From: Martensiomyces pterosporus
Taxonomy: Eukaryota > Kickxellomycota > Kickxellomycetes > Kickxellales > Kickxellaceae
Assembly: GCA_025201845.1 (NCBI GenBank)
Contig: MU603939.1
Location: 192,597 to 256,596, forward strand
Length of the DNA stretch: 64,000 nucleotides
Direction of reading: 5' to 3'
A program made the translations under genes and the position numbers. The notes below the pieces were generated by a model. The model was not told the origin of the DNA. It did not search any database and saw nothing but the letters and a program-made list of their open reading frames with translations. Below, in pieces: positions 1-10,836 of this stretch; positions within the stretch are counted from its first letter, which is position 1, and every line of letters starts with the position of its first letter.

Positions 1-3000
1 AGTGCGATCCAATCGAAGGCCCAAGAGTGGGCGACGCATGGCGGCTGCCAGCAGCGCTGGGCACAGCAGATACAAAGCCATCGCGCTGCAGCTTGATGTA
101 GATGCGTTTGCCATATGGCGTGTGGCGGATGGTCGGGAGCAGGGGAAGGATTGCTTCGATGATATCGACGCGCTGCTGCGAGTCAGCAAAGTCAAGCGCC
201 GTTTGCACTACATAGTTGCCATACGAGTCGCGCATAAGCGTATCGAGTTTCTCGCGCTGAAGGAGCGGCGCAACAAGCAGCTTGCGCGTGGTGGGGCTGG
301 CAAGTCGAATGCACTTCTCCATCACGTTCGACGAGAACTTTTGCACTGAAAGCCCGCAGATGTGGTCCACAAAATTCTTGATCAGCGGCTCAGAGTACTC
401 CGTGTTGCCCAGGTCCAGCACATACTGCACCACGTAGTTGCCAAAGGGGTCCTGCACAAGCGTCAGTGCGTTGCCAATGACTTCCTTGACAAGCTGGTAC
501 TTCTGCTCGTTCGATGCATAGTCGATGCAGCGCTGGAAGACGCAGCAGCCGTGGCGGTGGGTGGCCACTTCGACACAGCTATCTGCCACTGCGTTGTAGA
601 TGAACTGGTTGTTCTTGCTTGTAAGGCGGTTCAGGCACTTTTGGATGACGTGGTTTCCGTTAAGGTCGCGAATAAGCATGACAACGCTGCTGCGAAGCGC
701 CCTGATGATTGCGTCAATCTGCTCTTGGTTGGACAGATACTCGATCATCTTTTGCACAGCACGCGTGCCGTGCATGTTGAGCGAGATGTTGACAAGCTCG
801 GGGGCAACGCTGGTGACAATCTGGGTGCGCTGAGGCTCCGTGCAGTGCTCAAGCAGCTTCTGGCACAGGTAGTTGCCGAACGGGTCAGTCATGAGAACCG
901 CAAAGTGTGGAGACACCTCTTCGAAAATAAGGTTGACGTGGCTCTCCTGGCCATCCTCGAGCTTCTTCTGCAGGAATCGGCAGCCGTGCTGGTCCTTGCA
1001 AACCGAAAAGATGGTCGACTTTAGGTCCTCAAGCGATGTGTTGGCAAAGCGATTTGCCTCAGCTTCGCCTTTGCGGTGCGGCTTGTTGTGCTGGTGCTTT
1101 GGGTGCTGGTGCGTGCCATGTGCTTGGGGTTGGGCCTGTGGCTGCGCTGGCTGAGACGGCTGCTGCTGCTGCGTCTGTGGCGGCTGGGGCTGTGGCTGCT
1201 GCTGTGGCTGGATGTGGATGTGCGATGCGGCATGGTGAGCGTGCTGCAGCGGAGTGTGAGGCACACTAAGCTGCGCAGGCTGTGGGCCCATCCCGTAAGC
1301 CATGCCAGGCCCAAGCGGGGTCGACAGGCCATAAACGCCAGCCATAGGCGTCGCAGATCCTGATGTAGGGCCGGCGATGAAAGGCTGCTGCTGCTGTGGC
1401 TGGGCGCGGGCAGCCATCAAGTTCGAGGGATTGACAACGTAGGGGTAGTTGACGGCACCCGACTGGAGACGGCTGCCGGCCAAGGCATAGCCGAGGTCCC
1501 CCACGCCCATGGGTGGTGGGTGGCCATGGTGCTGGCTGCCGTATGCTAGTGCAGGCACATCGTACATGGACACGTTTCCAGGATCAGCAAACCCTGCGCT
1601 GGGTGGCCCGCCACGTGCCTGGCTTTGCAGCAGGGACAGCTCGTCTACTGACTGCAGAACCTGGTATTGCTTGGTGTTGAGCACGGGTGTGCTCGCATTG
1701 CGAATCAGGTTGACGCCGCGACCAGGATCATAGAGACGCATATCGCGAGCCGCATCGCCAAGCATCATGTCCGTGGCGGGGTTCTTTTGCGGGCCCATGC
1801 TGTCTAGTGCTGCTGTCACTGTTGGCGCACCGCCGCTACCAACGTTCGCGACACGCGGGTCGCGAGGGTATCCCGGATAGTTGGCCCTGCCTACCGCAAA
1901 GGCGCTGCCGCCGCTGCCTGTGCCGCTGCCCGCATGGCTCGCGCCGGGCTGGAGAACGTCGTAGAGCCCCGCTGCAGATCTATCAACAATGCTGCTGTTG
2001 ATATTGGGGATCTTTGAGCCAGTGCCACGAGGCGCACCGTTGGCCAGAGTTCCCGAATTGGGTGGACCTGACACGCGGGCCACGCCGTCGCTCCCCAAAA
2101 CATCGCCAGCTGGCGTCGGACGAACAGACAAAACGTCGTCGTCAAGCAGGCCATGGGGGAGCTTTGGGCTGGCTCCCAGGCCAGAGGCGCCTGGGTCATT
2201 GCGGAAGGCGCCGGAGCTGTTGCGAGCTGCAATCGAGTGGCCGTCGTAGCCCGAGAGATGGGCGGGGATCCCATTCGAGATGTTGACGGGCTGGGCTGGG
2301 TTGTCGTTGATGGAAAAGCCCTCGAGCTCCTGCCAGAGGTTCTGGAACTCTCGCGAGTTGCGGCGGGACACTGGAAGCGATTTGACAAAGAAGTCGCTGA
2401 ATCCCGCCTGAGCGCTGGTGTTTGGCGACGCCTGCTGCGACTGCACGGAGTCAAACATGCTTTGCTTCGGATCGACAACGCCCGAGCTGGCCCCACCTGA
2501 CGCTCCAGCACCTACTGCTTTGTCTCCGCTGCGACCAACGCCCGAGGGATGCGGTGCGGCATCGCTTAGCACGCTGCTAAAGCGCGACTGAGAGAGTCTT
2601 TTCGCTGGTGCCTGGATCTTGCCCGAAGACGAGCTGGGGGGGCCCACGCTGGCATTCGAGGCAGCACCGCTCGGCGTCTGGCTTGGCGTGTAAGCATCGT
2701 TGAAGAAGCTGTGTGGCGACCCGATGGTGCCGAGCGGGTGGAGGCCAATGGGCGAGGTGGTTGACGAGAGCGAGCCACCGTTGGCGGCACCAACAATGCG
2801 GCTGAGGCGAGACGACGGCGCTCCACTCCCGGCGGTGGCTTGATCTCCAAAGGGCTCGCCGCCCAGCTCAAATATCGAGGTGTGCCTCAGCGGTTGGCCA
2901 TTAGTCAGCGCTGCGCCTGCAGGGCTGATGAACGACGTACTGCTGGTGGATGCAGCTGTAGTAGCGGTGGCAGTAGTTGTGGGCGATGACGAGGACGAGG

Positions 3001-3100
3001 TGGAGTTAGCGGGGGCTGCGGCCTCAAAAGCGGTTGCCTGTGCGCTTGATTCGCCTTGCAGCTTGGCGTTCGCATCGGCATTTGCATTGGTGCTGTAGGC
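1..3100 (-). CDS. Puf4-like Pumilio/PUF RNA-binding protein (partial)
   Basis: Sequence-specific 3'UTR-binding repressor of the PUF family, cytoplasmic; PUF proteins recruit CCR4-NOT to target mRNAs. The minus frame is open from about 3100 to the window start. Its first two thirds (about 3100 to 1030) are disordered, rich in Ser, Gly, Pro and Gln. PUF repeats fill about 1030 to 85, with recognisable cores NYLCQK, HGTRAVQK, NHVIQK, HGCCVFQR, NYVVQY, SNVMEK and NYVVQT, ending in TPYGKRIYIKLQ. Only a short tail is missing beyond base 1. The HGTRAVQK and HGCCVFQR cores recall the Puf4/Mpt5 branch more than Pumilio proper. The frame meets a TAG at 3101-3103 directly before a possible exon start, and no ATG occurs in frame until 2458, so an upstream exon is likely. 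I could not identify it. Confidence 0.9.
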
Positions 3101-3103
3101 CTA

Positions 3104-4894
3104 CTTCAAGCGAAGGGGGCAGTTTTCATTGCAAGAGGACAGGCTCGCAGGCTTCCTCGAGGGATTAGTAAAAGGATCGCGTGTCTGTGTCAATTCATCA
3201 ATTAAGGGGGGCGACAGCGTCACGTCGCGGCGTCTGTCCCAAAAGCACATCTGGGCACGTAATCGCTCACCGCTGTTTCCGACTGCCGCCCTCGCCTCCT
3301 GCAGCATCCTGCGGAGGATATTGCCTGCCACTACGAGTGAATTGGCGTGGAGGGCGACGCGTGTGTCGTGTGCGGGGAGCCGTGTATAGCGGAAAGCAAG
3401 CGGTTTCAAACATGGCGGTAGCAGCGCCAAGTAGATGCAACAGAAGCAGGAATAATGGTAAACGCTGGGCAGTGTGAGAAAAATACAATACCTTTGAATC
3501 TGAGCGAGGCAAAGCAGCTCTGCTGCCGAAAGGGTCAAAGGGCTTTGTTGGACCCGACATCATCTGTGTTCTGGTGCCGACTAGGTGGTTTCCGGGCGAG
3601 GAAGGGCTTCGTTAAATTGACTTCGGAGATGGGTAGTATAAAGCACACGCCCCAGGCGGGCTGATTCAAATGAGAAGCGCGTCGCTATATGTGAGAAATG
3701 GAGGCCACTCTACACAGGAAACGAGCTTTCTGGAGCCTGCAGAGCGAGGAGCGAAGAAAAAAACGAGCAAACAAAGCCCAGGGGTTGCTGCGTTCAGAAA
3801 GCCTTTCGAACAGGTAGAAGGAGCTTGCGTAGAAAGCCTTCGCGTCGCTGTCAGAAATCCTGCAGAAAAAAAAAAGACGGAAATTGCAAGGAAGCCGAGC
3901 CCAGAGGGGAGAAGCTATAGGTGAATAGGGGTTGGGCCGAGTGGTTCGAGTAAACAGGCCACAGAATAATAAGGTGCCTAATATGAGAAACTAGAACAAA
4001 TGGACTAGAAAGAACGTGGGGAAGGGGGAGGAGGCTGGGCGGAGAAGGAAGAGAGACGAGAGCTGGAGGATATTAAATTGCAGAAAATAAGGCGTCTCTT
4101 CTAGGTTGACCACGAATGCAAAAAGGACAGCGAATGCCCAAAAGGAGCACACCACCAACTGGTACGGCACGTGCGGGAAGCTAATATACAAAGTGCGGGT
4201 GAATACCGGAAGTTTTGGATTCTGCCAAAAGCTTGCCGAGGCTGCGCGACCTTTGTCGAATTGCAAGTATGCGGGTGATTAAGAGGGGAAAGGCGTGTGT
4301 GCGTGTGGCATTAATAAGCAGTGTGGACGCGTGCCATGAAGCGCGAACGAGGGTGTGCACGATACAAAAGCCAGTCAATGCTTGTCGAATGCTGCTGCTT
4401 CCTTGCACGCGGAGCTACAGGCAAGTGGACAGTATAATATAAAGAGCGGACAGATGGAACTGAACAAAGGGCTAAAGAGAAAGAGAAGGAGGAAAAGAGC
4501 CTTGGCCTGTGATGATGCCTGCCTGCCTGCCTCTGCCCGCCTGGAGCGCCAGGCCAAAATAGTCTTCGCCGCTAGCCCCTAGCGGCTGCATGCTAGGCTG
4601 CTGGCCATGGTGGCTATTGGCAGCACAGGGGCGCACGTATGCATGCTATTTTTTCGCTACGCCCTCAGCTCTTCCGCCCAACGCAGCCTGGCTGAGAGAA
4701 TTTTTTTCCCCCTAGCCATCGCCACATGCTGCTGTGTCGCTGCCCATTGGCTGAGCCCCGCTAATCATGTGATTATAATTGATCACTGGCCAGGGACGAG
4801 CTGGCGAGCCGAAACAAGAGGTTCCAGATCTTCAGATAGGTGTCATCACGTCATTTGGGAACCAGACGCTTGTGCTATGTCATGGCAAGAGTTT
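3104..4894. other. Intergenic region, no gene recognised
   Basis: It lies between the 5' side of the PUF gene and the 3' end of the mitochondrial RRF gene, both on the minus strand. It should hold the missing first exon and promoter of the PUF gene. I saw one plausible minus-strand donor (GTGAGC at about 3269), but its phase does not match the PUF exon. Short open frames here have no protein-like features. The stretch 3700-4550 is purine-rich on the plus strand with A runs. Confidence 0.5.
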
Positions 4895-5740
4895 TCAGGC
4901 CTTTTCAATTTCGCGGTGCTTGGCCCTGAGCAGCTCCTCGATCTTGCTGGTGTGCTTGTCGGTCTCTGCTTGAATGTCCTTCTCCCAGGCCTTGACCTCG
5001 TCCTTGGGCATGCTCTGCTTCGAGTCGGCCTTGAGTCTTTTCATTGCATCCTGGCGGTGCTTGCGCACATGCACACGAGCGTGCTCGGCCATAGACCCGA
5101 TGCTCTTGAGCAGCTTCTCGCGCGACTCCTTCGTGGGCTTGGGCACAGGGACGACAACAGCGTTCTTGTCGATGCGCGGGTTGAGGCCAAGGCCCGCGTT
5201 TCTGATCGAGGCCTCAATGGGCTTCTGGTCTTCCTCGCTGTTGGGGATGACAATAAGGTTCTGGGCATCCTTGATGGAGATCATTGCAAGATCCGAGAGC
5301 ACTGCTGATCCGCCCTTGAGCAAAACCCGGACATGATCCAGCATTGCTGGGTTAGCACGGCCAGCCCGCAGCGCCTGAAGCTCCAATGCAAAGCGCTCGA
5401 CGCTGTGGCTCATCTGCTCGGCCATCTTGTCCATGTCCAGGGTCATCTCCACTGGCTCTGAGCTGCCCTCGTCGTCGTCAGCCTGCTTCTTGCTGCTGCT
5501 GCTGCCCTTCTTGCCGCCCTTTTTCTTCGATCCGTACGTCCTACACTGCTGGCTCTGGTGCTGCTGGGTCCACAGTCCAATGGCTGCCATGGAGTGGCTC
5601 TGCTGGTGACCAGCACCCAACGCCCCAGCCACAGGCGCTGGCAGAGCACCAGCTATCCGCCGGGCTGCTGGATAAGAAGCAGCCCCGACCCTAACGGTCT
5701 GGCGCGCCGCTGATACGAACAAAACACGGGTAGTGAGCAT
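4895..5740 (-). CDS. RRF1: Mitochondrial ribosome recycling factor
   Basis: Releases mitoribosomes from mRNA after termination, together with mitochondrial EF-G2; acts in the mitochondrial matrix. The chosen ATG at 5740 gives 281 residues. Residues 1-60 are rich in Arg, Ala and Ser with few acidic residues, as expected for a mitochondrial presequence. A Lys/Ser/Gly-rich linker (KKKGGKKGSSSSKKQ) follows. The RRF fold occupies residues 99-281: the family core ELQALRAGRANPAMLD lies near residue 120, and the C-terminal helices end in REIEKA. The frame stays open upstream to 5980, but that part reads like untranslated sequence. The gene is divergent from the EDC4-like gene, with about 420 bases between the starts. 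Confidence 0.92.
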   Translation of the reverse strand: MLTTRVLFVSAARQTVRVGAASYPAARRIAGALPAPVAGALGAGHQQSHSMAAIGLWTQQHQSQQCRTYGSKKKGGKKGSSSSKKQADDDEGSSEPVEMTLDMDKMAEQMSHSVERFALELQALRAGRANPAMLDHVRVLLKGGSAVLSDLAMISIKDAQNLIVIPNSEEDQKPIEASIRNAGLGLNPRIDKNAVVVPVPKPTKESREKLLKSIGSMAEHARVHVRKHRQDAMKRLKADSKQSMPKDEVKAWEKDIQAETDKHTSKIEELLRAKHREIEKA

Positions 5741-6161
5741 CGAAATGAGCCTTTTGCAGTACACAAGGCGCCAAGTAAGGAGGTGAGCGGCAAAAGCGTA
5801 TAAAAGAGCGCTAAAGTTGTGAGAAAAGAGGCAAAGACAACAGACGCAATTGATAACGCACAGCACATCACCTGCAGACAAGCCGGACAAGGGGTGAAAG
5901 GGGCAGCCGAGCAGGCCATAGCGCCGTGCCAGCAAAAAAAAAAAAAGCTGCCTGCATTTCTCCCTCCTCCCTTTCCTCATCTTTACGCGGTTTTTTCACC
6001 CTGCTTACTGGAAATTCCTATTTTCGCAATCTGCCGACCTAGCGCCCTGCAAGCACGAGCTCTCTCTTGCACCCTCGCTAGTTCACACACGGTGGTTTCT
6101 CATTGTGCCGAATCGTCGCAATTTACACTTTCTCCAGCCGGGCCAGTATAAATCAGCAAAG
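5741..6161. promoter_or_regulatory. Divergent promoter, RRF1 / EDC4-like gene
   Basis: This 421-base segment separates two divergent start codons, so it should serve both genes. It holds a run of 13 A residues near 5935 (T on the RRF1 strand) and a TATA-like GTATAAAT at about 6146. The latter is only 16 bases before the EDC4-like ATG, too close to be a normal TATA box. No conserved operator was recognised. Confidence 0.4.
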
Positions 6162-8885
6162 ATGGACAGCAGCCAGCAAAACAGCCTGCTTAATTTATTT
6201 GCCTCCGCGCAGCAAGCGGACAGAAAACAAAGCGACCAGCTCGTAGCCATGCCCCAGTCGCCAATGCCAGCTTACCCGGCAGGGCAGGACAGCATGCGTC
6301 GCAATTCAAGCTTTGACAGCCCAGCATCCGCAAACACAAGCACACAGTCGGCCGTGGGCTCTACACCGCAGCAGCCTTCGAAGGAGCTCAGCCTCAGTCT
6401 TTTGCAAACGCTGCTGAAGCCGCAGCAGCCCTCCTCCCAGGCACAGTCGTCCTCTTCGCGCTCGCCCATGTCCGTTTCGGACCTCGAAAGGTCGCTTGGA
6501 CATGCGCCTGCCTCCCCTCCAAGCCTGCCACAGCCTGGCAGCAAGCCAGCGAATAACCCGCTTGAACAGCTCAAGCGTATGATGAGCATGCAAAGCGGTG
6601 GCGCCGGTGTCAGCGGAAGTGCAAGTGCGAGGGCCTCTAGCGAGACGTATAGCCCCCAGCAGTATGGCTCTGAGCAGTTTGGCTCTGAGCAGTTTGGCAC
6701 TCAGCCTGGCAAGCCTCCAGGCTCAAGGAGCAAACCTGCTTCGGTACCATCCTCGCCTCCAGTGCACTCTGCTGCTGCCACTGCTGCTTCATCTACTTCA
6801 AAGTCGCCTCTTAATTCCACCAAGAATAGCGGCAAGACAGCGGTTATGAGCATCGACGCGAAGAAGGTGAAGATAAAGGGCACGCCAGAGCGGACTCTCA
6901 TTTCTCTCTTGCAGCAGCCAGTTCGGTTTAGATCCGGTAGGCTTATCGCAGTCAGCCGCGACTACATCTGCTATGCCGTCCGTAGCAAGGAGGGCGGGCG
7001 AATCCGTGTAATTCACCAATTGCATGGCTGTCTGGCAAAGATGCGCGGACACACGGACTCGATCGTGGATATGGCATTCCACCCGCGCTCCTGGGACCCG
7101 CAGATGCCCCAGGTCCTTGCTTCGCTGGGCAAGGACAACCGCCTGATTGTATGGTCTGTAGGACCTGTCGATCTGGAGGCTGCAAACGAGGAAAATGCAA
7201 TCGCGTACGAGCCGTTTATCAACGTCGATAGCGGGGGCGATGCAAAATTCACCAACATTGCATGGCGCGGCTGCACGCCTGCCCATGTTTTGGAACTGTG
7301 CGTCAGCACTGACAAGGGATTTATGGCCGTCAAGGCTCCTGCCCCTCTATCGCAAGAGGCAAGCCCCGACGGCGCCAATGAAGGACTCCATATCATGCCT
7401 GTGCCTACGGATAGTGCCGTCACTGCAATTGCGTGTGCTGGTCAGCGCTGGGTTCTTGCTGCGACGGCCGACAAGACCATCCGTCTTTACGAGCTGGAGG
7501 AAGACTGGGAAAACAGCGACGCTCCGTACAAGGTTGTGAGCGAGATTACCAAGTGCGATCATCTTGTTGACACATTGATCTACGTTGCGCCAGCTACCGT
7601 CGCTGACGGCGCTGGGCATGTCATTGCTGGGCACTCGTCGAACAAGCACATCCAGGTTTGGTGGCTCGGAAACAGGGCTGATCAGGCTGCGCTGCTTCAG
7701 AAGATTGTGCTCGTAGGGATGCCGCACAAACCTGTCCACTCGTTTGCCAAGATGTCGTGGGCAGATAATGGCCGCTGTCTGACCCTGTCAGCCAGCAATG
7801 CCGCGTCGTCCATTTTTGCCCTTCAATCCAAGGGCAGTGGTTCCGAGATGCGTCTGTGCTACCCTCAGGGCTACTCGCTAGGCGATGAGCACCCGACTTT
7901 GAGTATGGTGTCTGCCGTAGAGCAGCAGAGCGTTAACGGCAAGCCCGAGCCCGCACTGAGCATTTATAGCGTCCACACACGCCTTGTTCAGCAGCTCCAG
8001 ATCCCAGGATTCAGCTCTGTTGAGGCTGACAATGTCCGCGATCCTGCTGACATTTACTCGAACCCGGGTGTTCAGGCAACGGTGGCCACTGAGAGAGCGC
8101 CTGCAGCTATACTCCCTGAAACTACCAGCAGTGCTGCTGGGCGTGCTGCCGATCATGGTGCTCCCAGCTCGCACCCAACGGCCTACGGCACACCGCCTGC
8201 GCAAGGGCAGCGCATGGCTTTGCAGCAGCAGCAGCAACAGTCGGTGCTTGCGCCGCCAGTCGCCTCGCACACCACCAACAATGCTCACCATGGCCAAGCA
8301 AGCGAGGCTGCAGCACCACGCCTGGCTGGGCAAGACATCGCTGGAGATGTGTGCAGAGTCGTCAAGGAGATTCTCTCGACCGAGCTTCAGCCGCATGTCG
8401 CAGCTGCCGTTGCTGGTGTGCAGACAAGCACGCAGACGAACATCAAGCTCGACTCAGAGGCCGAAGCTGAGCTTGTTGCTCGCATCAGCACCGAGGTTGA
8501 GCGCCGTGTGGTGCAGAACATGGCGGCAATTATGGAGACGACCCTGATCCCTGCGTATAGCCGCGCAACCACCGCAATGTTCGAGCAGATGCATGCTACA
8601 TTTGAGGCTGGCCTGCGTGAGTGGTGGGTGCGATTTGCCCAAATGATGCCCCCGCCTCCTCAGATTGCCACGCCGGTCCAGCACATGGTGTCTATGCCTC
8701 AGCCTCAGCCCCACTCGCAGACACAGCAGTACCCGCCGCCTCCCCTCCCTCATCTCCAGAAGGCTCAGCAGATGCCAATGCCCCCGCAAGGCGGCGATCC
8801 TTCTCAGGCGCCGGGGCCCAGTGCCACCAGCCACATTGCGTCGCTGAGGAGCATGCTGAACGCTCAGGTGGTACCTGCTCCCCCT

Positions 8886-8925
<40 letters not shown>

Positions 8926-8984
8926 TCGCTGATGCTGCGATCGCTGCACATGGCGAGGTCAGATCAGGACATCCACGCGGCTGA
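6162..8984 (+). CDS. EDC4/Ge-1-like WD40 mRNA-decapping scaffold
   Basis: Likely scaffold of the Dcp1-Dcp2 decapping complex in P-bodies. The start at 6162 (CAAAGATGG context) gives 940 residues. The first 230 are disordered and Ser/Gln/Pro-rich, with a small SEQFG tandem. Residues about 240-620 form the WD40-type beta-propeller region typical of EDC4; HTDSIVDMAFHP and ASLGKDNRLIVWSV are clear blades. A low-complexity linker follows. Around residues 730-830 a helical segment (VVKEILSTEL, then YSRATTAMFEQMHATFEAGLREWW) resembles the EDC4 region before its C-terminal domain. A run of 13 CAG codons lies at 8886-8924. The protein ends soon after, without the C-terminal helical domain of animal EDC4. 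A possible 42-base intron near the stop would change the last residues (see findings). Confidence 0.82.
8886..8924 (+). repeat. CAG13 polyglutamine tract in EDC4-like gene
   Basis: Thirteen pure CAG codons in frame near the C-terminus. Purity suggests a slippage-prone microsatellite. Confidence 0.95.
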
Positions 8985-9095
8985 TCACCCGATTACCAGC
9001 CGAAGCAGAGCTTGGATAGCACCTCCAGCTACACTTTTGATAGTGTGGAGGGAGCGAGCAATGGGCAGTTTGATAGACAGGTGTTAGGCTGAGTC

Positions 9096-9101
9096 AATAA
9101 A
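9096..9101 (+). terminator. Poly(A) signal AATAAA, EDC4-like gene
   Basis: AATAAA lies 112 bases after the EDC4-like stop at 8984 and only 4 bases after the alternative stop at 9092. Confidence 0.6.
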
Positions 9102-9325
9102 ATGGGAGCCTAGAGCCAAGTGACGTCGTGGGATGCAAGCGGTCTGCTTCAGGTAGAGCTGGCGATCAAACCCACGTCAGCTACTGAGACGCGGGGCCTT
9201 TCACTTTGCCATCTTCAGATGTAAAGTCTATCAACGCTTTTCGAGTGTCAATTAAACAAGGAGAAAAACGGTGTTTCAAATGCGATATATGGCAGCCAGA
9301 CACGGCGCAAGCAAGCAGCAGCTGC

Positions 9326-10378
9326 CTACTTGTCCTTGCGTGTCTCCGCAGCAGCGGCATCGGCATCGGCAGCGGTGGCATCAGTGCTAGCAGGAGTGGT
9401 GCTAGCGGCGGCGTCGCTGCTGCTGCTGCTGTTGTTTCCGCTCAGGGCAGCAAATGGGTTCTCGGGGATCCAAGGGCGAGCAAGGCTGTCGACGGCGGGC
9501 TTGGACAGAACGTGGATCTGGAAGAGAGGGTTCTTGTACAGATTGAAGAGAGGAAGGATGGATTGGAGGATCAAGGGCTGGATGTAGCCAAACTTGAAGT
9601 GCATGAACAGAACAATCGCGACAGTGAACAGGGTGGACTTTTGGAGCTTGGCGACCTCGCTGAGATCGTACTTGCAGACGGTGGTTTCGATGCGGCCGGT
9701 CTGGCTGCCGGGGGTGGGATCGTCGTACTCAAGAGCGGTGGTGTCGTTCTTCTGCTGGATCACGCTCTTCAGGTAGAACGTGAATGCCAGGAGCAGAGTG
9801 GTGCCAACGGCGTAGCCGATGCGGATGAGAGGAGAGTACTCGGGGCTCTCCAGCCCAAACTTCTTGACGAGGTGCATGGAGCCGAAAATGAGGCCCATTT
9901 GCATAATCTAGTATGTAAGCAGGAGACAAAAGCACAGTCGAGCGTGCTGGTTAGTGCAAAGATGCAAGAGCCAGCAGCAGGCGGCGACACAGCACAGCAA
10001 TAACTGCGTTTGTGGGTGCTGGCAGCAACGGCAGTAGTCCATCAGCCGCGCGGCTGCCTGCAGTACAGCTGGAAGAGCGCGGACACCACGCGCACCAGAA
10101 ACGCAGCTAGCGCCCACACGCCCTCAGCCAGGCGCTTGGCTGCCACGAATGCGCCGGCAAGCAAGAGAGTGCCGCCGTCGCTACTTCAGCCACGACATTG
10201 CCAGCCGCTACCACTTGCGGCAGGGGTGTTGAAATTCATGCACAAGATGAGCAGATGGGCGGCGGCGTGTGGCCTGTGCCTCGGACGCGCAATCAAAAGC
10301 CCCGCCTTCCCTGGCCTGCAGTGCTGCTGTAGGTGCTCTAGAAAACTGTGTATGTACCTGGTCTTGCATGCCCGCCAT
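9326..10378 (-). CDS. PHO88: Pho88/SND3 family ER membrane protein
   Basis: ER protein of the SND pathway (SRP-independent targeting of membrane and secreted proteins), first named for phosphate transport in yeast. Exon 2 (9907-9326) carries the family signature: an N-terminal hydrophobic segment (MGLIFGSMHLVKK), a second one (GYAVGTTLLLAFTFYL), then KNDTTALEYDDP, TTVCKYDLSE, MHFKFGYIQPLILQS and a Ser/Ala-rich tail ending RKDK. Exon 1 is inferred: an ATG at 10378 in good context gives MAGMQDQ, then CAG/GTACAT; a 450-base intron with a CTAAC branch motif ends in TAG at 9908. Both junctions are phase 0. The predicted protein has 200 residues. Exon 2 is secure; the 21-base first exon is likely. 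Confidence 0.85.
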
Positions 10379-10836
10379 TTTGTGGAGCTAGCCGGTTTGT
10401 TGCTGCTTAACTGAAATGATAAAGAGTGGTGTATAAAACAGCCAGAGAGCGGATGGAACGAGAGCGTGTGGAAGGAAGGACAAAGAAGCCTGCGAAAGCC
10501 CAGCAGTACAAAATCGCCTTTTGTGGCAGTGTACACCTGTTCTGTTCAAGCTGGCTGCCGCGCCCTGCTATTCGCTGATCACCTCCACAGATCAGCGGAG
10601 GCGAGAGAAGCTGGGCTCTTTCAATTCGCCCGCTGTGTGGCCAGTCTGCTGGACACAGCGTATGCCAGTTAATTCGCAGAATTTGGCGGTGGCGTGCTGC
10701 TGCTGCTGCTGTTATTCATAAGGGGCCTTTCAAGGAGTCGCTGTCCTATCCTAAAGAGTCGGCGGCTAGTGAAAGCAGAGAAGTAGGGAAAAGGGAGGGG
10801 GAGCGGGAGAGGGCGGAGCGGCGCAAATGCTGCGTT
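10379..10836. other. Intergenic, promoter side of PHO88 gene
   Basis: It separates the PHO88 start from the 3' end of the next minus-strand gene. It contains a short CTG run near 10699 and a G-rich block at 10788-10818. No gene was recognised. Confidence 0.5.

Noticed and set aside
3925..3955. tRNA-like string GGCCGAGTGGTTCGAG
   Set aside because: It resembles the D-arm of a Ser/Leu tRNA, but no acceptor stem, anticodon arm or T-arm follows at the right spacing.
4607..5308. 233-codon plus-strand ORF
   Set aside because: It lies antisense to the mitochondrial RRF, which has clear family motifs; a codon-bias shadow.
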